NCBI RefSeq assembly: GCF_037975245.1
Contig: NC_092563.1
Span: 11,127,001 to 11,191,000 of the forward strand
From: Apostichopus japonicus
Lineage: Eukaryota; Echinodermata; Holothuroidea; Aspidochirotida; Stichopodidae
DNA length: 64,000 bases
Direction: 5' to 3'
Both the position numbers and the translations under genes were made by a program. Every line of letters starts with the position of its first letter. Positions within the stretch are counted from its first letter, which is position 1. Under the pieces are notes generated by a model. It searched no databases. It saw nothing but the letters and a program-made list of their open reading frames with translations, and was not told the DNA's origin. This document shows positions 1 through 12,887 of this stretch, piece after piece.

Positions 1-64
1 ACAACTCCATAGTTGGTTTGCCGGGGGGACTTTCGACTGACCTGTAGCCCATTGTTTTTGGTAG

Positions 65-76
65 AGGTCAAGGTCA
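65..76 (+). promoter_or_regulatory. DR0 / extended half-site variant (exemplar, left arm)
   Basis: AGGTCAAGGTCA has lost one A relative to the DR1 form and contains TCAAGGTCA, the extended monomeric half-site known for NR5A/FTZ-F1 and ERR receptors. It occurs in the shorter 145-146 bp monomers, usually with GGGGTCACCATGG downstream. By eye it is confined to the left arm. Function is inference. Confidence 0.5.
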
Positions 77-210
77 TCTGGGGTCACCATGGTCGAAATG
101 GTGAGTGACCTTTGTAAACGCGATATCTCAAGGAGGCAAGGTCGCAACAACTCCATAGTTGGAGTGCAGGGGGGACTTTCGACTTACCTTTAGCCCATTG
201 TTTTTGGTAG

Positions 211-223
211 AGGTCAAAGGTCA
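211..223 (+). promoter_or_regulatory. DR1 nuclear-receptor-type motif (exemplar, forward)
   Basis: AGGTCA-A-AGGTCA is a perfect direct repeat of the nuclear-receptor half-site with 1-bp spacing. In known biology this arrangement is the preferred site of RXR heterodimers, HNF4 and COUP-TF. It recurs in a large share of monomers in both arms; this entry stands for all of them. Binding is not shown by sequence, and the motif may be fixed only because the satellite was amplified. Confidence 0.6.
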
Positions 224-328
224 TCTGTGGTCAGCAGGGTCGAAATGGTGAGTGACCTTTTAAAACGCGATATCTCAAGGAGGCGAGGTCGTAACAACTC
301 CATAGTTGGTGTGCAGGGGGGACTTTCG

Positions 329-337
329 ACTTACCTG
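329..337 (-). other. 5' splice-site consensus in satellite (left exemplar)
   Basis: On the minus strand this reads CAGGTAAGT, a perfect match to the metazoan 5' splice-site consensus and fully complementary to the U1 snRNA 5' end. It recurs in many monomers of this arm. Variant monomers read ACCGGTAAGT or CTATAGGTAAGT and match less well. Nothing shows that the satellite is spliced. Confidence 0.55.
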
Positions 338-732
338 TAGCCCATTGTTTTTGGTAGAGGTCAAAGGTCATCTGTGGTCAGCAGGGTTGAAATGGTGAGA
401 GACCTTTGTAAACGCGATATCTCAAGGAGGCGAGGTCGCAACAACTCCATAGTTGGAGTGCAGGGGGGACCTACGACCTACCTGTAGCCCATTGTTTTTG
501 TAAAGGTCAAGGTCATCTGGGGTCACCATGGTCGAAATGGTGAGTGACCTTTTAAAACGCGATATCTCAAGGAGACGAGGTCGTAACAACTCCATAGTTG
601 GTGTGCAGGGGGGACTTTCGACTCACCTGTAGCCCATTGTTTTTGGTAGAGGTCAAAGGTCATCTGTGGTCAGCAGGGTCGAAATGGTGAGAGACCTTTG
701 TAAACGCGATATCTCAAGGAGGCGAGGTCGGA

Positions 733-3366
733 ACAACTCCATAGTTGGTTTGCCGGGGGGACTTTCGACTGACCTGTAGCCCATTGTTTTTGGTAGAGGT
801 CAAGGTCATCTGGGGTCACCATGGTCGAAATGGTGAGTGACATTTGTAAACGCGATATCTCATGGAGGCAAGGTCGCAACAACTCCATAGTTGGAGTGCA
901 GGGGGGACTTTCGACTTACCTATAGCCCATTGTTTTTGGTAGAGGTCAAAGGTCATCTGTGGTCAGCAGGGTCGAAATGGTGAGTGACATTTGTAAACGC
1001 GATATCTCAAGGAGGCGAGCTCGGAACAACTCCATAGTTGGTGTGCAGGGGGGACCTACGACTTACCTGTAGCTTATTGTTTTTGTAAAGGTCAAGGTCA
1101 TCTGGGGTCACCATGGTCGAAATGGTGAGTGACCTTTTAAAACGCGATATCTCAAGGTGGCGAGGTCGTAACAACTCCATAGTTGGTGTGCAGGGGGGAC
1201 TTTCGACTTACCTGTAGCCCATTGTTTTTGGTAGAGGTCAAAGGTCATCTGTGGTCAGCAGGGTCGAAATGGTGAGTGACATTTGTAAACGCGATATCTC
1301 AAGGAGGCGAGCTCGGAACAACTCCATAGTTGGTGTGCAGGGGGGACCTACGACTTACCTGTAGCCCATTGTTTTTGGTAGAGGTCAAGGTCATCTGGGG
1401 TCACCATGGTCGAAATGGTGAGTGACCTTTTAAAACGCGATATCTCAACCAGGCGAGGTCGTAACAACTCCATAGTTGGTGTGCAGGGGGGACTTTCGAC
1501 TTACCTGTAGCCCATTGTTTTTGGTAGAGGTCAAAGGTCATCTGTGGTCAGCAGGGTCGAAATGGTGAGAGACCTTTGTAAACGCGATATCTCAAGGAGG
1601 CAAGGTCGCAACAACTCCATAGTTGGAGTGCATTGGGGACTTTCGACTTACCTGTAGCCCATTGTTTTTGGTAGAGTTCAAAGTTCATATGTGGTCAGCA
1701 GGGTCGAAATGGTGAGTGACATTTGTAAACGTGATATCTCAAGGAGGCGAGCTCGGAACAACTCCATAGTTGGTGTGCAGGGGGGACCTACGACCTACCT
1801 GTAGCCCATTGTTTTTGTAAAGGTCAAGGTCATCTGGGGTCACCATGGTCGAAATGGTGAGTGACCTTTTAAAACGCGATATCTCAAGGAGACGAGGTCG
1901 TAACAACTCCATAGTTGGTGTGCAGGGGGGACTTTCGACTCACCTGTAGCCCATTGTTTTTGGTAGAGGTCAAAGGTCATCTGTGGTCAGCAGGGTCGAA
2001 ATGGTGAGAGACCTTTGTAAACGCGATATCTCAAGGAGGCGAGGTCGGAACAACTCCATAGTTGGTTTGCCGGGGGGACTTTCGACTTACCTGTAGCCCA
2101 TTGTTTTTGGTAGAGGTCAAGGTCATCTGGGGTCACCATGGTCGAAATGGTGAGTGACATTTGTAAACGCGATATCTCATGGAGGCAAGGTCGCAACAAC
2201 TCCATAGTTGGAGTGCAGGGGGGACTTTCGACTTACCTATAGCCCATTGTTTTTGGTAGAGGTCAAAGGTCATCTGTGGTCAGCAGGGTCGAAATGGTGA
2301 GTGACATTTGTAAACGCGATATCTCAAGGAGGCGAGCTCGGAACAACTCCATAGTTGGTGTGCAGGGGGGACCTACGACTTACCTGTAGCTTATTGTTTT
2401 TGTAAAGGTCAAGGTCATCTGGGGTCACCATGGTCGAAATGGTGAGTGACCTTTTAAAACGCGATATCTCAAGGAGGCGAGGTCGTAACAACTCCATAGT
2501 TGGTGTGCAGGGGGGACTTTCGACTTACCTGTAGCCCATTGTTTTTGGTAGAGGTCAAAGGTCATCTGTGGTCAGCAGGGTCGAAATGGTGAGTGACATT
2601 TGTAAACGCGATATCTCAAGGAGGCGAGCTCGGAACAACTCCATAGTTGGTGTGCAGGGGGGACCTACGACTTACCTGTAGCCCATTGTTTTTGGTAGAG
2701 GTCAAGGTCATCTGGGGTCACCATGGTCGAAATGGTGAGTGACCTTTTAAAACGCGATATCTCAAGGAGGCGAGGTCGTAACAACTCCATAGTTGGTGTG
2801 CAGGGGGGACTTTCGACTTACCTGTAGCCCATTGTTTTTGGTAGAGGTCAAAGGTCATCTGTGGTCAGCAGGGTCGAAATGGTGAGAGACCTTTGTAAAC
2901 GCGATATCTCAAGGAGGCAAGGTCGCAACAACTCCATAGTTGGAGTGCAGGGGGGACTTTCGACTTACCTGTAGCCCATTGTTTTTGGTAGAGGTCAAAG
3001 GTCATATGTGGTCAGCAGGGTCGAAATGGTGAGTGACATTTGTAAACGTGATATCTCAAGGAGGCGAGCTCGGAACAACTCCATAGTTGGTGTGCAGGGG
3101 GGACCTACGACTTACCTGTAGCCCATTGTTTTTGTAAAGGTCAAGGTCATCTGGGGTCACCATGGTCGAAATGGTGAGTGACCTTTTAAAACGCGATATC
3201 TCAAGGAGACGAGGTCGTAACAACTCCATAGTTGGTGTGCAGGGGGGACTTTCGACTCACCTGTAGCCCATTGTTTTTGGTAGAGGTCAAAGGTCATCTG
3301 TGGTCAGCAGGGTCGAAATGGTGAGTGACCTTTGTAAACGCGATATCTCAAGGAGGCGAGGTCGGA
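733..3366 (+). repeat. Higher-order repeat, 9 monomers, two copies (1317 bp)
   Basis: The rare GGTTTGCCGGGG variant occurs at 747 and again at 2064, a shift of 1317 bp (9 monomers). The rare CTCATGGAGGCAAGG variant following it repeats with the same shift (about 860 and 2177). Differences between copies are few, for example CTCAACCAGG near 1445 against CTCAAGGAGG near 2762, and GTGCATTGGG near 1628 against GTGCAGGGGG near 2945. A further GGTTTGCC at 15 lies 732 bp (5 monomers) upstream, suggesting a truncated third unit. The end is approximate: the position expected at 3381 reads GGTGTGC. Confidence 0.8.
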
Positions 3367-5699
3367 ACAACTCCATAGTTGGTGTGCAGGGGGGACTTTC
3401 GACTTACCTGTAGCCCATTGTTTTTGGTAGAGGTCAAAGGTCATCTGTGGTCAGCAGGGTCGAAATGGTGAGAGACCTTTGTAAACGCGATATCTCAAGG
3501 AGGCAAGGTCGCAACAACTCCATAGTTGGAGTGCAGGGGGGACTTTCGACTTACCTGTAGCCCATTGTTTTTGGTAGAGGTCAAAGGTCATCTGTGGTCA
3601 GCAGGGTCGAAATGGTGAGTGACATTTGTAAACGCGATATCTCATGGAGGCAAGGTCGCAACAACTCCATAGTTGGAGTGCAGGGGGGACTTTCGACTTA
3701 CCTATAGCCCATTGTTTTTGGTAGAGGTCAAAGGTCATCTGTGGTCAGCAGGGTCGAAATGGTGAGTGACATTTGTAAACGTGATATCTCAAGGAGGCGA
3801 GCTCGGAACAACTCCATAGTTGGTGTGCAGGGGGGACCTACGACTTACCGGTAGCCCATTGTTTTTGGTAAAGGTCAAGGTCATCTGGGGTCACCATGGT
3901 CGAAATGGTGAGTGACCTTTTAAAACGCGATATCTCAAGGAGGCGAGGTCGCAACAACTCCATAGTTGGAGTGCAGGGGGGACTTTCGACTTACCTATAG
4001 CCCATTGTTTTTGGTAGAGGTCAAAGGTCATCTGTGGTCAGCAGGGTCGAAATGGTGAGTGACATTTGTAAACGTGATATCTCAAGGAGGCGAGCTCGGA
4101 ACAACTCCATAGTTGGTGTGCAGGGGGGACCTACGACTTACCTGTAGCCCATTGTTTTTGTAAAGGTCAAGGTCATCTGGGGTCACCATGGTCGAAATGG
4201 TGAGTGACCTTTTAAAACGCGATATCTCAAGGAGGCGAGGTCGTAACAACTCCATACTTGGTGTGCAGGGGGGACTTTCGACTTACCTGTAGCCCATTGT
4301 TTTTGGTAGAGGTCAAAGGTCATCTGTGGTCAGCAGGGTCGAAATGGTGAGTGACATTTGTAAACGCGATATCTCAAGGAGGCGAGGTCGGAACAACTCC
4401 ATAGTTGGTGTGCAGGGGGGACTTTCGACTTACCTGTAGCCCATTGTTTTTGGTAGAGGTCAAAGGTCATCTGTGGTCAGCAGGGTCGAAATGGTGAGAG
4501 ACCTTTGTAAACGCGATATCTCAAGGAGGCAATGTCGTAACAACTCCATAGTTGGAGTGCAGGGGGGACTTTCGACTTACCTGTAGCCCATTGTTTTTGG
4601 TAGAGGTCAAAGGTCATCTGTGGTCAGCAGGGTCGAAATGGTGAGTGACATTTGTAAACGCGATATCTCATGGAGGCAAGGTCGCAACAACTCCATAGTT
4701 GGAGTGCAGGGGGGACTTTCGACTTACCTATAGCCCATTGTTTTTGGTAGAGGTCAAAGGTCATCTGTGGTCAGCAGGGTCGAAATGGTGAGTGACATTT
4801 GTAAACGTGATATCTCAAGGAGGCGAGCTCGGAACAACTCCATAGTTGGTGTGCAGGGGGGACCTACGACTTACCTGTAGCCCATTGTTTTTGTAAAGGT
4901 CAAGGTCATCTGGGGTCAACATGGTCGAAATGGTGAGTGACCTTTTAAAACGCGATATCTCAAGGAGGCGAGGTCGTAACAACTCCATAGTTGGTGTGCA
5001 GGGGGGACTTTCGACTTACCTGTAGCCCATTGTTTTTGGTAGAGGTCAAAGGTCATCTGTGGTCAGCAGGGTCGAAATGGTGAGTGACATTTGTAAACGC
5101 GATATCTCAAGGAGGCGAGCTCGGAACAACTCCATAGTTGGTGTGCAGTGGGGACCTACGACTTACCTGTAGCCCATTGTTTTTGGTAAAGGTCAAGGTC
5201 ATCTGGGGTCAGCAGGGTCGAAATGGTGAGTGACCTTTTAAAACGCGATATCTCAAGGAGGCGAGGTCGCAACAACTCCATAGTTGGAGTGCAGGGGGGA
5301 CTTTCGACTTACCTATAGCCCATTGTTTTTGGTAGAGGTCAAAGGTCATCTGTGGTCAGCAGGGTCGAAATGGTGAGTGACATTTGTAAACGTGATATCT
5401 CAAGGAGGCGAGCTCGGAACAACTCCATAGTTGGTGTGCAGGGGGGACCTACGACTTACCTGTAGCCCATTGTTTTTGTAAAGGTCAAGGTCATCTGGGG
5501 TCACCATGGTCGAAATGGTGAGTGACCTTTTAAAACGCGATATCTCAAGGAGGCGAGGTCGTAACAACTCCATAGTTGGTGTGCAGGGGGGACTTTCGAC
5601 TTACCTGTAGCCCATTGTTTTTGGTAGAGGTCAAAGGTCATCTGTGGTCAGCAGGGTCGAAATGGTGAGTGACATTTGTAAACGCGATATCTCAAGGAG

Positions 5700-8600
5700 G
5701 CAAGGTCGCAACAACTCCATAGTTGGAGTGCAGGGGGGACTTTCGACTTACCTTTAGCCCATTGTTTTTGGTAGAGGTCAAAGGTCATCTGTGGTCAGCA
5801 GGGTCGAAATGGTGAGTGACATTTGTAAACGTGATATCTCAAGGAGGCGAGCTCGGAACAACTCCATAGTTGCAGTGCAGGGGGGACCTACGACTTACCG
5901 GTAGCCCATTGTTTTTGGTAAAGGTCAAGGTCATCTGGGGTCACCATGGTCGAAATGGTGATTGACCTTTTAAAACGCGATATCTCAAGGAGGCGAGGTC
6001 GCAACAACTCCATAGTTGGAGTGCAGGGGGGACTTTCGACTTACCTATAGCCCATTGTTTTTGGTAGAGGTCAAAGGTCATCTGTGGTCAGCAGGGTCGA
6101 AATGGTGAGTGACATTTGTAAACGTGATATCTCAAGGAGGCGAGCTCGGAACAACTCCATAGTTGGTGTGCAGGGGGGACCTACGACTTACCTGTAGCTT
6201 ATTGTTTTTGTAAAGGTCAAGGTCATCTGGGGTCACCATGGTCGAAATGGTGAGTGACCTTTTAAAACGCGATATCTCAAGGAGGCGAGGTCGTAACAAC
6301 TCCATAGTTGGTGTGCAGGGGGGACTTTCGACTTACCTGTAGCCCATTGTTTTTGGTAGAGGTCAAAGGTCATCTGTGGTCAGCAGGGTCGAAATGGTGA
6401 GTGACATTTGTAAACGCGATATCTCAAGGAGGCGAGCTCGGAACAACTCCATAGTTGGTGTGCAGAGGGGACCTACGACTTACCTGTAGCCCATTGTTTT
6501 TGGTAGAGGTCAAGGTCATCTGGGGTCACCATGGTCGAAATGGTGAGTGACCTTTTAAAACGCGATATCTCAAGGAGGCGAGGTCGTAACAACTCCATAG
6601 TTGGTGTGCAGGGGGGACTTTCGACTTACCTGTAGCCCATTGTTTTTGGTAGAGGTCAAAGGTCATCTGTGGTCAGCAGGGTCGAAATGGTGAGAGACCT
6701 TTGTAAACGCGATATCTCAAGGAGGCGAGCTCGGAACAACTCCATAGTTGGTGTGCAGTGGGGACCTACGACTTACCTGTAGCCCATTGTTTTTGGTAAA
6801 GGTCAAGGTCATCTGTGGTCAGCAGGGTCGAAATGGTGAGTGACCTTTTAAAACGCGATATCTCAAGGAGGCGAGGTCGCAACAACTCCATAGTTGGAGT
6901 GCAGGGGGGACTTTCGACTTACCTATAGCCCATTGTTTTTGGTAGAGGTCAAAGGTCATCTGTGGTCAGCAGGGTCGAAATGGTGAGAGGCCTTTGTAAA
7001 CGCGATATCTCAAGGAGGCAAGGTCGCAACAACTCCATAGTTGGAGTGCAGGGGGGACTTTCGACTTACCTTTAGCCCATTGTTTTTGGTAGAGGTCAAA
7101 GGTCATCTGTGGTCAGCAGGGTCGAAATGGTGAGTGACATTTGTAAACGTGATATCTCAAGGAGGCGAGCTCGGAACAACTCCATAGTTGCAGTGCAGGG
7201 GGGACCTACGACTTACCGGTAGCCCATTGTTTTTGGTAAAGGTCAAGGTCATCTGGGGTCACCATGGTCGAAATGGTGATTGACCTTTTAAAACGCGATA
7301 TCTCAAGGAGGCGAGGTCGCAACAACTCCATAGTTGGAGTGCAGGGGGGACTTTCGACTTACCTATAGCCCATTGTTTTTGGTAGAGGTCAAAGGTCATC
7401 TGTGGTCAGCAGGGTCGAAATGGTGAGTGACATTTGTAAACGTGATATCTCAAGGAGGCGAGCTCGGAACAACTCCATAGTTGGTGTGCAGGGGGGACCT
7501 ACGACTTACCTGTAGCTTATTGTTTTTGTAAAGGTCAAGGTCATCTGGGGTCACCATGGTCGAAATGGTGAGTGACCTTTTAAAACGCGATATCTCAAGG
7601 AGGCGAGGTCGTAACAACTCCATAGTTGGTGTGCAGGGGGGACTTTCGACTTACCTGTAGCCCATTGTTTTTGGTAGAGGTCAAAGGTCATCTGTGGTCA
7701 GCAGGGTCGAAATGGTGAGTGACATTTGTAAACGCGATATCTCAAGGAGGCGAGCTCGGAACAACTCCATAGTTGGTGTGCAGAGGGGACCTACGACTTA
7801 CCTGTAGCCCATTGTTTTTGTAAAGGTCAAGGTCATCTGGGGTCACCATGGTCGAAATGGTGAGTGACCTTTTAAAACGCGATATCTCAAGGAGGCGAGG
7901 TCGTAACAACTCCATAGTTGGTGTGCAGGGGGGACTTTCGACTCACCTGTAGCCCATTGTTTTTGGTAGAGGTCAAAGGTCATCTGTGGTCAGCAGGGTC
8001 GAAATGGTGAGAGACCTTTGTAAACGCGATATCTCAAGGAGGCAAGGTCGCAACAACTCCATAGTTGGAGTGCAGGGGGGACTTTCGACTTACCTGTAGC
8101 CCATTGTTTTTGGTAGAGGTCAAAGGTCATCTGTGGTCAGCAGGGTCGAAATGGTGAGTGACATTTGTAAACGTGATATCTCAAGGAGGCGAGCTCGGAA
8201 CAACTCCATAGTTGGTGTGCAGGGGGGACCTACGACTTACCTGTAGCCCATTGTTTTTGTAAAGGTCAAGGTCATCTGGGGTCACCATGGTCGAAATGGT
8301 GAGTGACCTTTTAAAACGCGATATCTCAAGGAGGCGAGGTCGTAACAACTCCATAGTTGGTGTGCAGGGGGGACTTTCGACTTACCTGTAGCCCATTGTT
8401 TTTGGTAGAGGTCAAAGGTCATCTGTGGTCAGCAGGGTCGAAATGGTGAGAGGCCTTTGTAAACGCGATATCTCAAGGAGGCAAGGTCGCAACAACTCCA
8501 TAGTTGGAGTGCAGGGGGGACTTTCGACTTACCTTTAGCCCATTGTTTTTGGTAGAGGTCAAAGGTCATCTGTGGTCAGCAGGGTCGAAATGGTGAGTGA

Positions 8601-9900
8601 CATTTGTAAACGTGATATCTCAAGGAGGCGAGCTCGGAACAACTCCATAGTTGCAGTGCAGGGGGGACCTACGACTTACCGGTAGCCCATTGTTTTTGGT
8701 AAAGGTCAAGGTCATCTGGGGTCACCATGGTCGAAATGGTGATTGACCTTTTAAAACGCGATATCTCAAGGAGGCGAGGTCGCAACAACTCCATAGTTGG
8801 AGTGCAGGGGGGACTTTCGACTTACCTATAGCCCATTGTTTTTGGTAGAGGTCAAAGGTCATCTGTGGTCAGCAGGGTCGAAATGGTGAGTGACATTTGT
8901 AAACGTGATATCTCAAGGAGGCGAGCTCGGAACAACTCCATAGTTGGTGTGCAGGGGGGACCTACGACTTACCTGTAGCTTATTGTTTTTGGTAAAGGTC
9001 AAGGTCATCTGGGGTCACTATGGTCGAAATGGTGAGTGACCTTTTAAAACGCGATATCTCAAGGAGGCGAGGTCGTAACAACTCCATAGTTGGTGTGCAG
9101 GGGGGACTTTCGACTTACCTTTAGCCCATTGTTTTTGGTAGAGGTCAAAGGTCATCTGTGGTCAGCAGGGTCGAAATGGTGAGTGACATTTGTAAACGTG
9201 ATATCTCAAGGAGGCGAGCTCGGAACAACTCCATAGTTACAGTGCAGGGGGGACCTACGACTTACCGGTAGCCCATTGTTTTTGGTAAAGGTCAAGGTCA
9301 TCTGGGGTCACCATGGTCGAAATGGTGATTGACCTTTTAAAACGCGATATCTCAAGGAGGCGAGGTCGCAACAACTCCATAGTTGGAGTGCAGGGGGGAC
9401 TTTCGACTTACCTATAGCCCATTGTTTTTGGTAGAGGTCAAAGGTCATCTGTGGTCAGCAGGGTCGAAATGGTGAGTGACATTTGTAAACGTGATATCTC
9501 AAGGAGGCGAGCTCGGAACAACTCCATAGTTGGTGTGCAGGGGGGACCTACGACTTACCTGTAGCTTATTGTTTTTGGTAAAGGTCAAGGTCATCTGGGG
9601 TCACCATGGTCGAAATGGTGAGTGACCTTTTAAAACGCGATATCTCAAGGAGGCGAGGTCGTAACAACTCCATAGTTGGTGTGCAGGGGGGACTTTCGAC
9701 TTACCTGTAGCCCATTGTTTTTGGTAGAGGTCAAAGGTCATCTGTGGTCAGCAGGGTCGAAATGGTGAGTGACATTTGTAAACGCGATATCTCAAGGAGG
9801 CGAGCTCGGAACAACTCCATAGTTGGTGTGCAGAGGGGACCTACGACTTACCTGTAGCCCATTGTTTTTGTAAATGTCAAGGTCATCTGGGGTCACCATG
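5700..9900 (+). repeat. Higher-order repeat block of 9, 10 and 4 monomers
   Basis: The unusual GTGATTGACC variant (normally GTGAGTGACC) occurs at 5961, 7279, 8742 and 9328. The steps are 1318, 1463 and 586 bp, or 9, 10 and 4 monomers. The companion variant AGTTGCAGTGCAGG, with ACCGGTAGCCC in the same monomer, moves with it, appearing as AGTTACAGTGCAGG in the last copy. This is the pattern expected from unequal exchange changing the number of monomers per unit. Boundaries are approximate. Confidence 0.75.
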
Positions 9901-10244
9901 GTCGAAATGGTGAGTGACCTTTTAAAACGCGATATCTCAAGGAGGCGAGGTCGTAACAACTCCATAGTTGGTGTGCAGGGGGGACTTTCGACTTACCTGT
10001 AGCCCATTGTTTTTGGTAGAGGTCAAAGGTCATCTGTGGTCAGCAGGGTCGAAATGGTGAGTGACATTTGTAAACGCGATATCTCAAGGAGGCGAGCTCG
10101 GAACAACTCCATAGTTGGTGTGCAGAGGGGACCTACGACTTACCTGTAGCCCATTGTTTTTGTAAAGGTCAAGGTCATCTGGGGTCACCATGGTCGAAAT
10201 GGTGAGTGACCTTTTAAAACGCGATATCTCAAGGAGGCGAGGTC

Positions 10245-12160
10245 GTAACAACTCCATAGTTGGTGTGCAGGGGGGACTTTCGACTTACCTGTAGCCCATT
10301 GTTTTTGGTAGAGGTCAAAGGTCATCTGTGGTCAGCAGGGTCGAAATGGTGAGAGACCTTTGTAAACGCGATATCTCAAGGAGGCAAGGTCGCAACAACT
10401 CCATAGTTGGAGTGCAGGGGGGACTTTCGACTTACCTGTAGCCCATTGTTTTTGGTAGAGGTCAAAGGTCATATGTGGTCAGCAGGGTCGAAATGGTGAG
10501 TGACATTTGTAAACGTGATATCTCAAGGAGGCGAGCTCGGAACAACTCCATAGTTGGTGTGCAGGGGGGACCTACGACTTACCTGTAGCCCATTGTTTTT
10601 GTAAAGGTCAAGGTCATCTGGGGTCACCATGGTCGAAATGGTGAGTGACCTTTTAAAACGCGATATCTCAAGGAGACGAGGTCGTAACAACTCCATAGTT
10701 GGTGTGCAGGGGGGACTTTCGACTCACCTGTAGCCCATTGTTTTTGGTAGAGGTCAAAGGTCATCTGTGGTCAGCAGGGTCGAAATGGTGAGAGACCTTT
10801 GTAAACGCGATATCTCAAGGAGGCGAGGTCGGAACAACTCCATAGTTGGTTTGCCGGGGGGACTTTCGACTTACCTGTAGCCCATTGTTTTTGGTAGAGG
10901 TCAAAGATCATCTGTGGTCAGCAGGGTCGAAATGGTGAGTGACATTTGTAAACGCGATATCTCATTGAGGCAAGGTCGCAACAACTCCATAGTTGGAGTG
11001 CAGGGGGGACTTTCGACTTACCTATAGCCCATTGTTTTTGGTAGAGGTCAAAGGTCATCTGTGGTCAGCAGGGTCGAAATGGTGAGTGACATTTGTAAAC
11101 GCGATATCTCAAGGAGGCGAGCTCGGAACAACTCCATAGTTGGTGTGCAGGGGGGACCTACGACTTACCTGTAGCTTATTGTTTTTGTAAAGGTCAAGGT
11201 CATCTGGGGTCACCATGGTCGAAATGGTGAGTGACCTTTTAAAACGCGATATCTCAAGGAGGCGAGGTCGTAACAACTCCATAGTTGGTGTGCAGGGGGG
11301 ACTTTCGACTTACCTGTAGCCCATTGTTTTTGGTAGAGGTCAAAGGTCATCTGTGGTCAGCAGGGTCGAAATGGTGAGAGACCTTTCTAAACGCGATATC
11401 TCAAGGAGGCAAGGTCGCAACAACTCCATAGTTGGAGTGCAGGGGGGACTTTCGACTTACCTGTAGCCCATTGTTTTTGGTAGAGGTCAAAGGTCATATG
11501 TGGTCAGCAGGGTCGAAATGGTGAGTGACATTTGTAAACGTGATATCTCAAGGAGGCGAGCTCGGAACAACTCCATAGTTGGTGTGCAGGGGGGACCTAC
11601 GACTTACCTGTAGCCCATTGTTTTTGTAAAGGTCAAGGTCATCTGGGGTCACCATGGTCGAAATGGTGAGTGACCTTTTAAAACGCGATATCTCAAGGAG
11701 ACGAGGTCGTAACAACTCCATAGTTGGTGTGCAGGGGGGACTTTCGACTCACCTGTAGCCCATTGTTTTTGGTAGAGGTCAAAGGTCATCTGTGGTCAGC
11801 AGGGTCGAAATGGTGAGAGACCTTTGTAAACGCGATATCTCAAGGAGGCGAGGTCGGAACAACTCCATAGTTGGTTTGCCGGGGGGACTTTCGACTTACC
11901 TGTAGCCCATTGTTTTTGGTAGAGGTCAAAGATCATCTGTGGTCAGCAGGGTCGAAATGGTGAGTGACATTTGTAAACGCGATATCTCATTGAGGCAAGG
12001 TCGCAACAACTCCATAGTTGGAGTGCAGGGGGGACTTTCGACTTACCTATAGCCCATTGTTTTTGGTAGAGGTCAAAGGTCATCTGTGGTCAGCAGGGTC
12101 GAAATGGTGAGTGACATTTGTAAACGTGATATCTCAAGGAGGCGAGCTCGGAACAATTCC
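10245..12160 (+). repeat. Higher-order repeat, 7 monomers, two copies (1025 bp)
   Basis: GGTTTGCCGGGG at 10848 and 11873, and CTCATTGAGGCAAGG at about 10964 and 11989, are both offset by 1025 bp (7 monomers). The copies are nearly identical. One visible difference is CCTTTCTAAACG near 11390 against CCTTTGTAAACG near 10365. The unit shares the GGTTTGCC monomer with the 9-monomer unit near the window start, so both derive from a common longer unit. Confidence 0.78.
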
Positions 12161-12887
12161 ATAGTTGGTGTGCAGGGGGGACCTACGACTTACCTGTAGC
12201 CCATTGCCCATTGTTTTTTGTAAAGGTCAAAGGTCATCTGTGGTCAGCAGGGTCGAAATGGTGAGTGACATTTGTAAACGCGATATCTCAAGGAGGCAAG
12301 GTCGCAACAACTCCATAGTTGGAGTGCAGGGGGGACTTTCTACTTACCTGTAGCCCATTGTTTTTGGTAGAGGTCAAAGGTCATCTGTGGTCAGCAGGGT
12401 CGAAATGGTGAGTGACATTTGTAAACGCGATATCTCATGGAGGCAGGGTCGCAACAACTCCATAGTTGGAGTGCAGTTGGGACTTTCGACTTACCTATAG
12501 CCCATTGTTTTTGGTAGAGGTCAAAGGTCATCTGTGGTCAGCAGGGTCGAAATGGTGAGTGACATTTGTAAACGTGATATCTCAATGAGGTGAGCTCGGA
12601 ACAACTCCATAGTTGGTGTGCAGGGGGGACCTACGACTTACCTGTAGCCCATTGTTTTTGGTAAAGGTCAAGGTCATCTGGGGTCACCATGGTCGAAATG
12701 GTGAGTGACCTTTTAAAACGCGATATCTCAAGGAGGCGAGGTCGTAACAACTCCATAGTTGGTGTGCAGGGGGGACTTTCGACTTACCTGTAGCCCATTG
12801 TTTTTGGTAGAGGTCAAAGGTCATCTGTGGTCAGCATGGTCGAAATGGTGAGAGACCTTTGTAAACGCGATATCTCAAGGAGGCAAG

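Noticed and set aside
12190-12225. CCCATTGCCCATTG duplication near 12200 as an insertion footprint.
   Set aside because: It is a short in-monomer slippage duplication of 7 bp, with satellite continuing normally on both sides.
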